The translations under genes and the position numbers were made by a program. Of a stretch of 52,520 nt of DNA, positions 27,579 to 36,940 are shown in pieces. The stretch is taken from positions 1 to 52,520 of the forward strand of contig JBHHZP010000004.1 of the NCBI GenBank assembly GCA_046758085.1. Direction: 5' to 3'. Under the pieces are notes generated by a model. That model searched no databases, was not told where the DNA came from, and saw only the letters and a program-made list of their open reading frames with translations. This DNA comes from VRUB01 sp046758085. GTDB taxonomy: Bacteria; Pseudomonadota; Gammaproteobacteria; Acidiferrobacterales; SPGG2. Position 1 is the first letter of the stretch. Each line of letters begins with the position of its first letter.

Positions 27579-27676
27579 TGCAGTGCGTGAAAGGGACAGA
27601 GCACCTCCGGCACCGAGAACGCAACAGCAACAACCGCGCTTTTTGCTTTTCGAGTTGGAAAAGTGCAGGTAAGGGC

Positions 27677-27686
27677 TTTTTCAGCA
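27677..27686 (+). repeat. Third TTTTTCAGCA copy adjoining the gspD stop
   Basis: TTTTTCAGCA at 27677-27686 lies six bases from the gspD stop codon and matches the right arm at 27566-27575 exactly. With the left arm TGCTGAAAAA (27550-27559) it frames about 137 bp as terminal inverted repeats. No coding sequence is evident between them. Confidence 0.45.
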
Positions 27687-27691
27687 TTTTC

Positions 27692-29884
27692 CTAGTTATC
27701 GGGTGTCGTCGGGTCGGGTGCGTCGCTCTCGATGTCCGGGGGCCCCAAAAGCGAGTTACTTGTTTCCGCCGCCGACGTACGGTCTTCGTAGTCCCCGGGC
27801 GACGCAGGATAGGGCATCAGCGCCCCCGCCGTAAAGCGGTTCAACACGGGGGAGGCCGACGAGTCGACGGTGCGCTTCTCGTCGAGCATGCGCGCATAGC
27901 GATCAGCCGTGATGCCGTGGGTATCGCCCACGTGCCGTATGATGTTGGGGCGCATGAAAATCATCAAGTTCCGTTTCTGACGCTGCTTCTTTCTGTTGCG
28001 AAAGAGCGCACCGATCACCGGAATACTGCCCAGACCGGTGACGGCCTGCTCGTCCTGCATGTACTGCTCGTCGATCAGACCGCCCAGCACCACAGTTTCG
28101 CCGTTGTCGACCAGTACCGTGGTCTCCAGTGTGCGTTTCTCCGTAGTAATATCGGACGCGCCGGTAACGGGGGTCTCATCGACATTGGAGACCTCCTGGA
28201 AGATCTCCAGCTTCACCGCGTTACCCTCGGAGATCTGTGGCTTGACCTTGAGTACGATGCCGACGTCCTGGCGCTCGATGGTCTGGAACGGGTTGACGGT
28301 GCCGTCGGCGCCGGTGGCCTGGGCGAAGCTACCGGTGATGAACGGTACATTCTGCGCTACCGTGATCTTGGCCTCGGCATTGTCCAGCGTGAGGATATTG
28401 GGCGTGGACAAGATGGTGGCGTAACCTTTCTGGTCGAGCGCGCGGGCGAGTGCGCCGAGGCTTCGCACCTTGGTGCCGTCGGGGAGGGTGGTCTCACGGC
28501 CCAGAAACGCCAGTGTCAGGCCGGCGGCGTTCGTCAGGGTGCCCACCGGATCGATGACGGTGCTTACGATACCGGCACCGCTCTGCGGGAAGTTTTGCAG
28601 TCCGCCAATCGCACCACTGCCGGCCCCGGTGACGCCGGCCCATTGAATCCCGAGCTCGCGCATCTTGTCGCTGGCGATCGCGGCGATCAGCGTCTCCACG
28701 AACACCTGTGCGCGGCGGATATCGAGCTTTTCGATCACCCCGCGCAGATTGTTGTAGATTGCATCGGGGGCCTGAATGATCAACGAGTTGGTACCATCGT
28801 CCGCCTGGATCAGCGCCGCCGCCGACGTGGCGCGCGCGGCCGTTGCTCTTGCCTGGGCCGGTGTCCTACCCGTGGGTGTGGTGAGGCCCGCCACGCCACC
28901 AAGAAGCCCGCGCAGCACCTCCGCCAGCTGGGTGGCATCGGCATTCTTGAGGTAGACGACGCGCGTCCGGCCGCCGGCCTTGGCCGGTACGTCGAGCTTT
29001 CTGATCAGCGAGCGCAGCTGCATCAGCCGGCCCGGGTTGTCGGTGCGCACCAGCAAACTGTTGGTGCGTAGATCCGGCACGATACTGATACGCTGCCCAC
29101 CGAGCGCCGCCTGGGCTGCTTGCTGGGCGCCCGCACGCCGGGCGGGGCGAACCGCGCCGGTGGATAGTCGGCTGATCAGGTCCGCAATGTCGAGCGCGGA
29201 GGCATGTTCCAACGGAATCACCGTGACCTCGGAGCTGATGGGTTGATCGATGTCTTCGATAATGCTGAGCAGGCGGCGAATGTTGTTGGCGTAGTCGGTG
29301 ATGATCAAGGCGTTGGCCGGGGCATAGGCGGACAGCTGGCTGGTCGGCGCCATCAGCGGGCGCAGCAACGGCACCATCTGGGTGGCGAGCCCGTGCTGGA
29401 CGATGATCACGTGGGTTGCCATTTGCGCGCCGCCGCGCGGCCGGAATGCAGTGCTCACACGCGCATTCTGCTTACCTTCGGCCACCGGCACGATCTTGAC
29501 CACACCCGCTGGCCCGGTGACAGCGGTAAAGCCCTGGGCCTTGAGTGCGGACAGAAATACCTGGTAGGCCGCGGCCTTGGTGACGGGGGTGGCCGAGATG
29601 ATGGTGATCTTGCCTTTGACCCGCGGGTCGAGAATAAAGTTACGGCCGGTCATCTGCGACACCGTCTTGACCACGGCCTCGATATCGGCACGCTGGAAGT
29701 TGAACAGCACCTGGCCTTTGCGCAGGCGGCCGTTGCGGCCGGGCCGGCTGGCGGGCGGCTGGGCCGCGGGCGCGGGGGCGACACCAGGGCCGAGCGGGGC
29801 TTGCTGCGCCGCCGGCTCCGGGATGTGGTAGCCGGCAAGCCCTAGTACGAATCCCACGGTTAGAATCAGCGTGCGTCTGGGCAT
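27692..29884 (-). CDS. gspD: Type II secretion outer-membrane secretin GspD
   Basis: Multimeric outer-membrane channel of type II secretion. 730 residues. An N-terminal signal peptide (ILTVGFVLGLAG) precedes a Gln/Pro/Ala-rich linker, then the N0 domain (FNFQRADIEAVVKTVSQMTGR), N1-N3 repeats (for example VIIVQHGLATQMVPLLRPL), and the secretin core with QNVPFITGSF and VPVIGALF-like (SIPVIGALFRNRK). An Ala/Arg-rich insert separates N3 halves. The ATG is one base downstream of the gspC stop. No lipobox is seen. Confidence 0.96.
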   Translation of the reverse strand: MPRRTLILTVGFVLGLAGYHIPEPAAQQAPLGPGVAPAPAAQPPASRPGRNGRLRKGQVLFNFQRADIEAVVKTVSQMTGRNFILDPRVKGKITIISATPVTKAAAYQVFLSALKAQGFTAVTGPAGVVKIVPVAEGKQNARVSTAFRPRGGAQMATHVIIVQHGLATQMVPLLRPLMAPTSQLSAYAPANALIITDYANNIRRLLSIIEDIDQPISSEVTVIPLEHASALDIADLISRLSTGAVRPARRAGAQQAAQAALGGQRISIVPDLRTNSLLVRTDNPGRLMQLRSLIRKLDVPAKAGGRTRVVYLKNADATQLAEVLRGLLGGVAGLTTPTGRTPAQARATAARATSAAALIQADDGTNSLIIQAPDAIYNNLRGVIEKLDIRRAQVFVETLIAAIASDKMRELGIQWAGVTGAGSGAIGGLQNFPQSGAGIVSTVIDPVGTLTNAAGLTLAFLGRETTLPDGTKVRSLGALARALDQKGYATILSTPNILTLDNAEAKITVAQNVPFITGSFAQATGADGTVNPFQTIERQDVGIVLKVKPQISEGNAVKLEIFQEVSNVDETPVTGASDITTEKRTLETTVLVDNGETVVLGGLIDEQYMQDEQAVTGLGSIPVIGALFRNRKKQRQKRNLMIFMRPNIIRHVGDTHGITADRYARMLDEKRTVDSSASPVLNRFTAGALMPYPASPGDYEDRTSAAETSNSLLGPPDIESDAPDPTTPDN

Positions 29885-29885
29885 G

Positions 29886-30785
29886 TTATTGGATCGAGTA
29901 CTCCAGTTGTTCGATGCGCCCGGCCCGCATCACCTCCAGTTGTACCGCCCCGACCTGCTCAAGGCCGCCGAGCTGCTGGTAGAGCTGCAGTGCCTCATTG
30001 GCAGAATTGATGCGCCGCCCGTTTACCTTGCGAATCACGTCACCGACCTGCAGACCGAGCTTGGCATACACGCTGCCGGGTTGAATCTGGCGCACGAGAA
30101 AACCCCCGCCTGCGTTCGGAACGATCAGCGCCTGGCGAAAGATGTCGGGGTTGCGCAGCTCGGTCCGCACAAACTCGCGATCGACAGCGAAGGAGTTGCC
30201 GCCCTGAGCGCGAATACCGGGCTGCGCGGGCGCGGCCGGCGTACTGGCGAGCGTGGTGTCGCCGAGCGATGCGGCCACGTCCTCGAGCAGCAGTGCCTCG
30301 GTGCGGCCACGGCGCTGGATGATGGCACGGTCGGGGTAGACCGCACGCAGCGTGACACCGTGGGAAATCTCATCCCCGATGGCGAACGGGGTCTCGGGTT
30401 CAGGGTCGACGCGAATCAGAGCAAGGCTCTCGGGCCCGGCGGCGACGAGCCCGACCAGGACCAGGTTGAGATCGCTCGCCGGGATCTGTTCCACCGGCGT
30501 TGCGCTGGGTGCACTATCCGGCGTTGCCTGGCCAAACAGCTGTGCCGCCAGCAAGCCCTGCAAATCGAAGTTGGCGCTGGCGCTGATGTCCGCGGTGTGG
30601 GCGATGATGCGTGGCAACGGCGGTTGCACGAGCTGCCAGGTCCACTGCGCCATGCTCGCAGCGAGCACCATAACTGCAAGCGCATTGAGCGCGGTCGGCC
30701 ACCACCGTTGGCCGGGTACGCGCGTGAGACCTTCGGTCCATGCCCCGAAGGCGTGCTTCCCAGCATGCGCGAGTGGATAGGCCAT
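29886..30785 (-). CDS. gspC: Type II secretion system protein C
   Basis: Inner-membrane protein that connects the platform to the secretin. 299 residues from ATG 30785: a cytoplasmic N-terminus, one membrane helix at about residues 28-46 (WWPTALNALAVMVLAAS), the homology region (LNLVLVGLVAAG) that binds GspD, and a C-terminal PDZ-like domain (AKLGLQVGDVIRKVNGRRI). I rejected an upstream start 29 codons earlier because AGAGACGG precedes the chosen ATG and the extra residues are not family-like. First gene of the cluster. Confidence 0.93.
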   Translation of the reverse strand: MAYPLAHAGKHAFGAWTEGLTRVPGQRWWPTALNALAVMVLAASMAQWTWQLVQPPLPRIIAHTADISASANFDLQGLLAAQLFGQATPDSAPSATPVEQIPASDLNLVLVGLVAAGPESLALIRVDPEPETPFAIGDEISHGVTLRAVYPDRAIIQRRGRTEALLLEDVAASLGDTTLASTPAAPAQPGIRAQGGNSFAVDREFVRTELRNPDIFRQALIVPNAGGGFLVRQIQPGSVYAKLGLQVGDVIRKVNGRRINSANEALQLYQQLGGLEQVGAVQLEVMRAGRIEQLEYSIQ

Positions 30786-31027
30786 AGCCGTCTCTAAAGT
30801 CAAATTATATATGGGCGTACGGGAAATACCTAATGAAGAACCCAAAAAAGGCCCGGTAAGCTGCTGATTCAATGAGACTCATAAAGGGCCGGGCGCAGCC
30901 GCTGGGCGACGCGGTGCCCGGAGCCGGTACCCCTTTTAGGGCGACCCCAGGCGGGACGCGCGCGCGCCGAACCGTCGGCGAGCGCCACCTCTTTCGCGGC
31001 GACCGAATTTGATGTGAAATACCGCCC
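30786..31027. other. gspC-dnaE divergent intergenic region
   Basis: 242 bp between divergent genes. On the minus strand TATAAT (about 30802-30807) is a good -10 for gspC, though a matching -35 is poor. Bases 30885-30990 are very GC-rich. No open frame or repeat is convincing. Must contain the promoters for the gsp cluster and dnaE. Confidence 0.4.
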
Positions 31028-34000
31028 GTGAGCACGGCCTTCGTCCATCTTCATGTCCATACCGAATACTCCCTCGCCGATGGCATCGTAAGGATCAAGG
31101 ATCTGGTCAGGACGGCCGCCGCCAAGCGCATGCCGGCGGTAGCGATGACGGATCTCGTTAACCTCTTCGGGCTCGTCAAATTTTACCGTACGGCAGTGGC
31201 GGCGGGTGTCAAGCCGATCGTCGGCGCCGACACGTGGATTGAGAATCCGTCGGACCCGCATAAGCCGTACCGGCTCATCATGCTGTGCCAGCACTTCACC
31301 GGTTACCATAATCTTTGTCGTCTGTTAACACGCGCCTACACGGAAGGACAGCACGGCGGCAAACCTTGCATGCGCCGTGATTGGCTGGAAACCCATGGCG
31401 ATGGCCTCATCGCGCTATCCGGTGCGGAGGAGGGGGAAATTGGCCAGGCGTTGCTCGCCGGCAATCAAGCATTGGCGGAGCGATTGGCGCTTGAGTACGG
31501 GTCGCTGTTTCCAGGGCGTTTTTACCTGATGGTGCAGCGTGTGGGTCAACCCTACCAGGAAGACTCGGTTCATGCGACGGTGGCGATCGCGCAACGCGTC
31601 GGCATGCCGGTAGTGGCAACCAATTACGTATGTTTTCTGCAGCCGTCCGACTTCGAGGCGCACGAGGCGCGAGTGTGCATCCAGGAGGGGCGAGTGCTGA
31701 CCGATAGCCGTCGCCCGCATCGCTATACGCAACTCCAATATTTTCGTTCCGTGGAAGAGATGGCGGAGTTATTTCAAGACATCCCGGAAGCGCTCCAGAA
31801 TACTGTCGAAATAGCGAAGCGTTGCAACCTGGAGTTGGAGCTCGGCCGTTATTTTTTGCCCGACTATCCCGCGCCGGCAGGAATGACCATCGACGAGCTG
31901 CTCGAGCAACAGGCTCGCGCCGGCCTGAACGCAAGGTTGGCGCAGCACGGCGAGCTAACGGAAGAGCGCCGTGCGTTGTATGAGAAACGCCTGCAGCACG
32001 AGATTGAAGTGATCAAGAAAATGGGTTTCCCCGGCTACTTTTTGATCGTTGCCGACTTTATTCAGTGGGCGAAAACAAACGGCGTGCCTGTGGGCCCGGG
32101 CAGAGGCTCTGGATCCGGCTCGCTCGTTGCCTATTCTTTGGCGATTACCGATCTTGATCCTATCGAGCATGATCTGCTGTTCGAGCGGTTTTTGAATCCC
32201 GAACGCGTGTCCTTGCCGGACTTCGATATCGACTTTTGCATCGAGGGTCGTGATCGAGTCATCGAGTATGTAACCCAGCGCTACGGGCAGGATAAGGTTT
32301 CGCAAATCATTACGCTCGGTACCATGGCCGCACGGGCGGTGGTGCGCGATGTTGGCAGGGTGATGGATCATCCCTACGGATATGTGGACACGCTTGCCAA
32401 GCTCATTCCGTTCGAGATCGGAGTGACCTTGGACAAGGCGCTCGATCAGGAGCCGATCCTGCGTGAGCGTTACGAACAAGAAGAGGACGTGCGCGCACTG
32501 CTCGACACGGCCCGTGCGCTGGAGGGATTGCCGCGAAATGCCAGCAAGCACGCCGGTGGTGTAGTCATCGCGCCGTCGGCGCTCACGAATTACATGCCGC
32601 TTTATTGCGAGCAGCACGGCAAGCAGCTGGTCACGCAGTTCGACAAAGACGACCTGGAGACCATGGGCCTGGTCAAGTTTGATTTTCTGGGCTTGCGAAA
32701 TCTGACCACCATCGACAAGGCCGTCAAAACAATCAATGTGCAAAGAAAGCACAACAATGAACCGCCGCTGGTTATCGCACAGATTCCGCTGGACGACTCC
32801 GAGACCTTCCAACTACTGAAGTCTTGCAAGACCACGGCTTTGTTTCAGCTGGAATCACGCGGCATGAAAGAGTTGATCCAGCGTCTGCAGCCTGACAGTT
32901 TTGAAGATATTGTCGCACTGGTCGCGCTGTTCCGTCCGGGCCCGCTGCAATCCGGGATGGTCGATGACTTTATCGCCCGCAAGCATGGTCGCGCCCGGAT
33001 CGAGTACCCGCACCCCAGTCTCGAGCGCATTCTCAAGCCCACCTATGGGGTGATTCTGTACCAGGAGCAAGTGATGCAGATTGCGCAGCTGCTCGCGGGT
33101 TACTCGCTCGGTAAGGCCGATTTGCTGCGCCGGGCGATGGGCAAGAAGAAACCAGCGGAGATGGCAAGCCTGCGTGAAGGCTTCATCAGTGGTGCGGTCG
33201 CGCGTGGCGTCAACGCCAGGCTTGCTTCACACATCTTCGATTTGATCGAGAAGTTTGCCGGTTACGGTTTCAACCGGTCGCACTCGGCGGCGTATGCCTT
33301 GATAGCCTATCAGACGGCCTGGCTCAAGGCGCATCACCCCGCTGCGTTTATGGCAGCGGTGCTTTCCGGCGACATGGACAATACGGATAAGGTTGTCACC
33401 ATGATCTCGGAGTGTCGTGATATGGCGCTCACCATCGAGCCCCCGGATATTGATCGCTGTCAGTATGAGTTCGTGCCGGTGGACGATAAGACGATTCTTT
33501 ATGGTCTTGGTGCCATCAAGGGGCTCGGGCAGTCAGCCATCGAGGCGATCCTGGAAGCACGGCGCGACGGCGGCAGCTTCGAGAACTTGTTTGATTTGTG
33601 CAAACGCGTTGACCCGCGGCGGGTCAACAGGCGGGTACTGGAGTCACTGATTCGGGCCGGTGCGCTCGACCGTCTGGGGCCGCATCGTGCGACGTTGGTG
33701 GCGACATTGGGTAGTGCGCTGCAACTCGCCGGTCAGCATAACAAGAACAGGGAGACTGGTCAGGATGACCTGTTCGCGATGGCGTCGCACGACGACGGTT
33801 CCGAGCAGTTTGTTCATGTTGCTGATTGGAGCGAAGAACAGCGCCTGCAAGGAGAAAAGGAAACGCTGGGTCTCTACCTTACCGGCCACCCGATAGAGCG
33901 ATTCGTCTCCGAGTTGGCGATGATGACAGATGCGTCGATTGCCGAGCTTAAGCCCACACAGGACCGTGCGGTAATTGTTGCAGGGCTGGTGGTGGCTGCG

Positions 34001-34474
34001 CGCACGATGCGCACGCGGCGCGGCGATCGCATGATGTTCGTCACGCTTGATGACCGCACTGGGCGGTTGGAGTTGGCCGTTTTCTCCGAGCTCTACGCCC
34101 GCCACCGCGAGTTGCTGGTAAAGGACAATCTCCTGGTCGTCGAGGGCTTCGTCAACGTCGACGAGTACACCGGCGGTTTCAAGATGAGCGCTGAGAAGAT
34201 CTATAATTTTGAGCAAGCGCGAGTCGCATTGGCGGCGCGCCTGGTCATCGATGTCGATGTCGAAATGGCTGGTAACGGATTCGTTGACCAGCTCAAGACC
34301 ATTCTCGAGTCGGTGAGCCATGGAAGTTGCCCGGTCTACGTGAAATATCATGGCCCCGCCGCCGAGGCGGAGATCGCACTTGGTGAGGACTGGAAGATCA
34401 GCCCCACCGGTAGCGTGCTCGAGCGGCTATCGCAATTGATGGGCGCGGACAACGTGCAGGTGGTCTATCCTTGA
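31028..34474 (+). CDS. dnaE: DNA polymerase III alpha subunit
   Basis: Replicative polymerase catalytic subunit. 1148 residues, close to the E. coli length. Order: PHP domain at the N-terminus (FVHLHVHTEYSLADG), palm with catalytic Asp400 and Asp402 in PDFDIDFC, PGRGSGSGSLVAYSL (357-371), fingers with YQEQVMQIAQLLAGY, tandem helix-hairpin-helix (NRRVLESLIRAGALD), and an OB fold toward the end. The start is GTG 31028; no strong ribosome binding site is seen. accA follows 59 bp downstream, as in E. coli. Confidence 0.98.
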   Translation: MSTAFVHLHVHTEYSLADGIVRIKDLVRTAAAKRMPAVAMTDLVNLFGLVKFYRTAVAAGVKPIVGADTWIENPSDPHKPYRLIMLCQHFTGYHNLCRLLTRAYTEGQHGGKPCMRRDWLETHGDGLIALSGAEEGEIGQALLAGNQALAERLALEYGSLFPGRFYLMVQRVGQPYQEDSVHATVAIAQRVGMPVVATNYVCFLQPSDFEAHEARVCIQEGRVLTDSRRPHRYTQLQYFRSVEEMAELFQDIPEALQNTVEIAKRCNLELELGRYFLPDYPAPAGMTIDELLEQQARAGLNARLAQHGELTEERRALYEKRLQHEIEVIKKMGFPGYFLIVADFIQWAKTNGVPVGPGRGSGSGSLVAYSLAITDLDPIEHDLLFERFLNPERVSLPDFDIDFCIEGRDRVIEYVTQRYGQDKVSQIITLGTMAARAVVRDVGRVMDHPYGYVDTLAKLIPFEIGVTLDKALDQEPILRERYEQEEDVRALLDTARALEGLPRNASKHAGGVVIAPSALTNYMPLYCEQHGKQLVTQFDKDDLETMGLVKFDFLGLRNLTTIDKAVKTINVQRKHNNEPPLVIAQIPLDDSETFQLLKSCKTTALFQLESRGMKELIQRLQPDSFEDIVALVALFRPGPLQSGMVDDFIARKHGRARIEYPHPSLERILKPTYGVILYQEQVMQIAQLLAGYSLGKADLLRRAMGKKKPAEMASLREGFISGAVARGVNARLASHIFDLIEKFAGYGFNRSHSAAYALIAYQTAWLKAHHPAAFMAAVLSGDMDNTDKVVTMISECRDMALTIEPPDIDRCQYEFVPVDDKTILYGLGAIKGLGQSAIEAILEARRDGGSFENLFDLCKRVDPRRVNRRVLESLIRAGALDRLGPHRATLVATLGSALQLAGQHNKNRETGQDDLFAMASHDDGSEQFVHVADWSEEQRLQGEKETLGLYLTGHPIERFVSELAMMTDASIAELKPTQDRAVIVAGLVVAARTMRTRRGDRMMFVTLDDRTGRLELAVFSELYARHRELLVKDNLLVVEGFVNVDEYTGGFKMSAEKIYNFEQARVALAARLVIDVDVEMAGNGFVDQLKTILESVSHGSCPVYVKYHGPAAEAEIALGEDWKISPTGSVLERLSQLMGADNVQVVYP

Positions 34475-34533
34475 ACTAATGCGAGGCCGGGTCGGCAGGG
34501 TAGCGGCGCGGCGACTGACAGGGTGAGGTTAGC

Positions 34534-35499
34534 GTGACGATGATGAACAATTACCTCGATTTTGAGCAATCCATTGCCGAGCTCGAAGCGAAGATCGAGG
34601 CCTTGCGCTACGCGAGCAAGGACAGTGACATCAACATTAACGATGAGATCAAGCGCCTGAAGGCGAAGAGCCGGAAGCTGACGCAATCGGTATTCGCATC
34701 GCTGACACCGTGGCAGGTTTCCCAGCTAGCGCGCCACCCTCAGCGTCCTTACACGCTGGATTATATAGAGAGAATTTTCTCGGAGTTCGAGGAACTTCAT
34801 GGGGACCGTCTGTTTGCCGATGATCCTGCCATTATCGGGGGGCTGGCGCGACTGGACGGACGCTCGGTGGTTGTTATCGGTCACCAGAAAGGCCGTGATA
34901 CCCGTCAGAAGGTAGAGCGAAACTTCGGTATGCCGCGGCCAGAGGGATACCGCAAGGCGCTGCGGCTGATGAAGATGGCCGAGCGATTCGCGCTGCCCAT
35001 AATCACGTTAATCGACACGCCCGGAGCCTATCCCGGCGTGGGCGCCGAGGAGCGCGGCCAAAGCGAAGCGATCGCGCGTAATCTCTACGTGATGGCAGCG
35101 CTGAAGACCCCGATTATCAGCGTCGTCATTGGCGAGGGCGGTTCAGGCGGAGCACTTGCCATCGGCGTATGCGACCGGTTGTTAATGTTGCAGTACTCGA
35201 TTTACTCGGTGATCTCGCCCGAAGGATGCGCGTCAATCCTATGGAAGAGCGCGGACAAGGCGGACATAGCCGCGGAAGCGATGGGGATTACAGCTACCCG
35301 GCTCAAGCGGTTGGGGTTGATCGACGAGGTTATCCCCGAACCCCTCGGAGGGGCGCACCGCGACGTCGGCACCATGGCCGAGACCCTCGGCAATGCCTTG
35401 ATCTCCGCGGTCAATGACCTTCGCGACGCATCGCCCGAGACCCTTGTCAGCAAACGCACGGCGCGTCTTATGCAGTTCGGGGAATTTGAAGAACGCTGA
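34534..35499 (+). CDS. accA: Acetyl-CoA carboxylase carboxyltransferase subunit alpha
   Basis: Carboxyltransferase alpha subunit making malonyl-CoA with AccD. 321 residues. The start YLDFEQSIAELEAKIEALR and the later GDRLFADDPAIIGGLARL, IDTPGAYPGVGAEERGQSE and GEGGSGGALAI are family motifs. GTG 34534 lies 5 bases after GAGG; ATGs at 34540 and 34543 are alternatives. It overlaps tilS by 14 bp with the start chosen there. Confidence 0.97.
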   Translation: MTMMNNYLDFEQSIAELEAKIEALRYASKDSDININDEIKRLKAKSRKLTQSVFASLTPWQVSQLARHPQRPYTLDYIERIFSEFEELHGDRLFADDPAIIGGLARLDGRSVVVIGHQKGRDTRQKVERNFGMPRPEGYRKALRLMKMAERFALPIITLIDTPGAYPGVGAEERGQSEAIARNLYVMAALKTPIISVVIGEGGSGGALAIGVCDRLLMLQYSIYSVISPEGCASILWKSADKADIAAEAMGITATRLKRLGLIDEVIPEPLGGAHRDVGTMAETLGNALISAVNDLRDASPETLVSKRTARLMQFGEFEER

Positions 35500-36844
35500 A
35501 GCTGCATTTTCCGCACCGGCGCTCAGGCAAATCCTGAGTGCGCATATTAGCGCTAGCACCTCGCTGATGGTGGCCTACAGCGGCGGTGTAGATTCCCATG
35601 TCTTGTTGTACGCGCTTTACGAGCTGCGCGAGCTTACCTCGTGGCCGGTAAGTGCCGTACACGTCGACCACGGTTTGCAACCTGAATCACGCGCTTGGGC
35701 CGAACATTGTATGCAGGTATGCGACGCACTCGGCATCCCCTGTAAAATCGAACACATCAAAGTCACAGACGCTCGCGCAGAGGGTATGGAGGCCGCCGCC
35801 CGGCACCTGCGCTACGCATGTCTTGCGCGCCACATTGGCATGAACGACGCATTGCTAACAGCGCATCATCTGGACGACCAGGCCGAGACGGTGCTATTGC
35901 AGTTATTGCGCGGCAGTGGTGTGCACGGGCTGTCCGCGATGCCGATGGTGGCCAGTTTTGGCGCCGGCAAGCTTATGCGGCCGTTGTTGGGTTTTACGCG
36001 CACGGCGCTCAGTGTGTACGCGGCCGAGCACGGCCTGGGCTGGGTCGACGACACCAGCAACCGTGATTTGCGCCGTGCACGGAACTTTATCCGTCATCGC
36101 GTGCTACCAGTACTCGAGCAGCGTTGGCCCAACGCCAGAGCGGCGCTCGCGCGGACGAGCCGGCACGCGGGCGAGACCGCGATGTTGCTGGACGCGCTCG
36201 CGCGCGTGGATCTGCAGTCCTTGCAGCTGGGCGCGCGGGTGGAGCTGTCGGTTACCGGGCTGTTACAGTTGTCAGTGGAACGCAGGCGTAACGTGCTGCG
36301 GTACTGGATCCGGCAACAGGGACATCCGCTCCCGTCCACACTTTTATTGGGCCAGCTGATGCAAATCGTCGAGGTGTCTACTCGATCCCGCTCGGCGGTG
36401 GTGACCTGGGGCGATACCGAGGTATGGCGATACCGCGAAACACTGTCCATCATGTGGTCTTTCGCGGCACCGGATCCGCGGCTCAAGATACCGTGGGATC
36501 CCGCAGTTCCATTGGAGTTGCCCGGAACCGGCTATGTTTTGCGCAGCGTGGCGTGCGACGGTAAAGGTTTGTCGCGCGCGCGCATTGCCGGGGCCCCCCT
36601 GACGGTACGCTGGCGAGGCGGTGGCGAGCGCTGCCGGTTGCCCGGGCGCCGGCACCACCACAAACTGAAGAAGCTTCTACAAGCTGCAGGCGTGCCCCCT
36701 TGGGAACGCCGCCGTTTGCCCTTGATCTTCGTGGGCGCGGAGCTGGCTGCCGTGGCCGATCGCTGGGTGTGCGCACCATTCGCCGCCCGCGACGGCGAGC
36801 CAGGAGTACAGATCGTGCTGGAACGCATAAAAAACAGAGTCTAG
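35486..36844 (+). CDS. tilS: tRNA(Ile)-lysidine synthetase
   Basis: Modifies the wobble cytidine of the CAU-anticodon tRNA-Ile to lysidine so it reads AUA. The PP-loop YSGGVDSH is at residues 31-38, followed by HVDHGLQPES and ALLTAHHLDDQAETVLLQLLRG. The C-terminal TilS domain shows WRGGGERCRLPGRRHH. Start TTG 35486 gives 452 residues and overlaps accA; no ribosome binding site has good spacing, so the start is tentative. Position between accA and pyrG is conserved. Confidence 0.93.
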   Translation: MKNAEAAFSAPALRQILSAHISASTSLMVAYSGGVDSHVLLYALYELRELTSWPVSAVHVDHGLQPESRAWAEHCMQVCDALGIPCKIEHIKVTDARAEGMEAAARHLRYACLARHIGMNDALLTAHHLDDQAETVLLQLLRGSGVHGLSAMPMVASFGAGKLMRPLLGFTRTALSVYAAEHGLGWVDDTSNRDLRRARNFIRHRVLPVLEQRWPNARAALARTSRHAGETAMLLDALARVDLQSLQLGARVELSVTGLLQLSVERRRNVLRYWIRQQGHPLPSTLLLGQLMQIVEVSTRSRSAVVTWGDTEVWRYRETLSIMWSFAAPDPRLKIPWDPAVPLELPGTGYVLRSVACDGKGLSRARIAGAPLTVRWRGGGERCRLPGRRHHHKLKKLLQAAGVPPWERRRLPLIFVGAELAAVADRWVCAPFAARDGEPGVQIVLERIKNRV

Positions 36845-36854
36845 CGAGTCCCGG

Positions 36855-36883
36855 TTGTGTAAATCGCGGGCATCTGGTACTTT
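36855..36883 (+). promoter_or_regulatory. Putative sigma-70 promoter for pyrG
   Basis: TTGTGT (36855-36860) and TACTTT (36878-36883) are separated by 17 bases in the 96-bp gap after tilS. The pyrG ATG is 58 bp beyond the -10. Only moderate match to consensus; by-eye call. Confidence 0.35.
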
Positions 36884-36940
36884 GTGCTCCCGTTCAAGTT
36901 ACAGTGCTGACGCCGTCGGCACTTTGGTGGACGGGAGCCC

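Noticed and set aside
27587..29071. 494-codon plus-strand frame opposite gspD
   Set aside because: It is the antisense shadow of the secretin gene; the product lacks any known motif.
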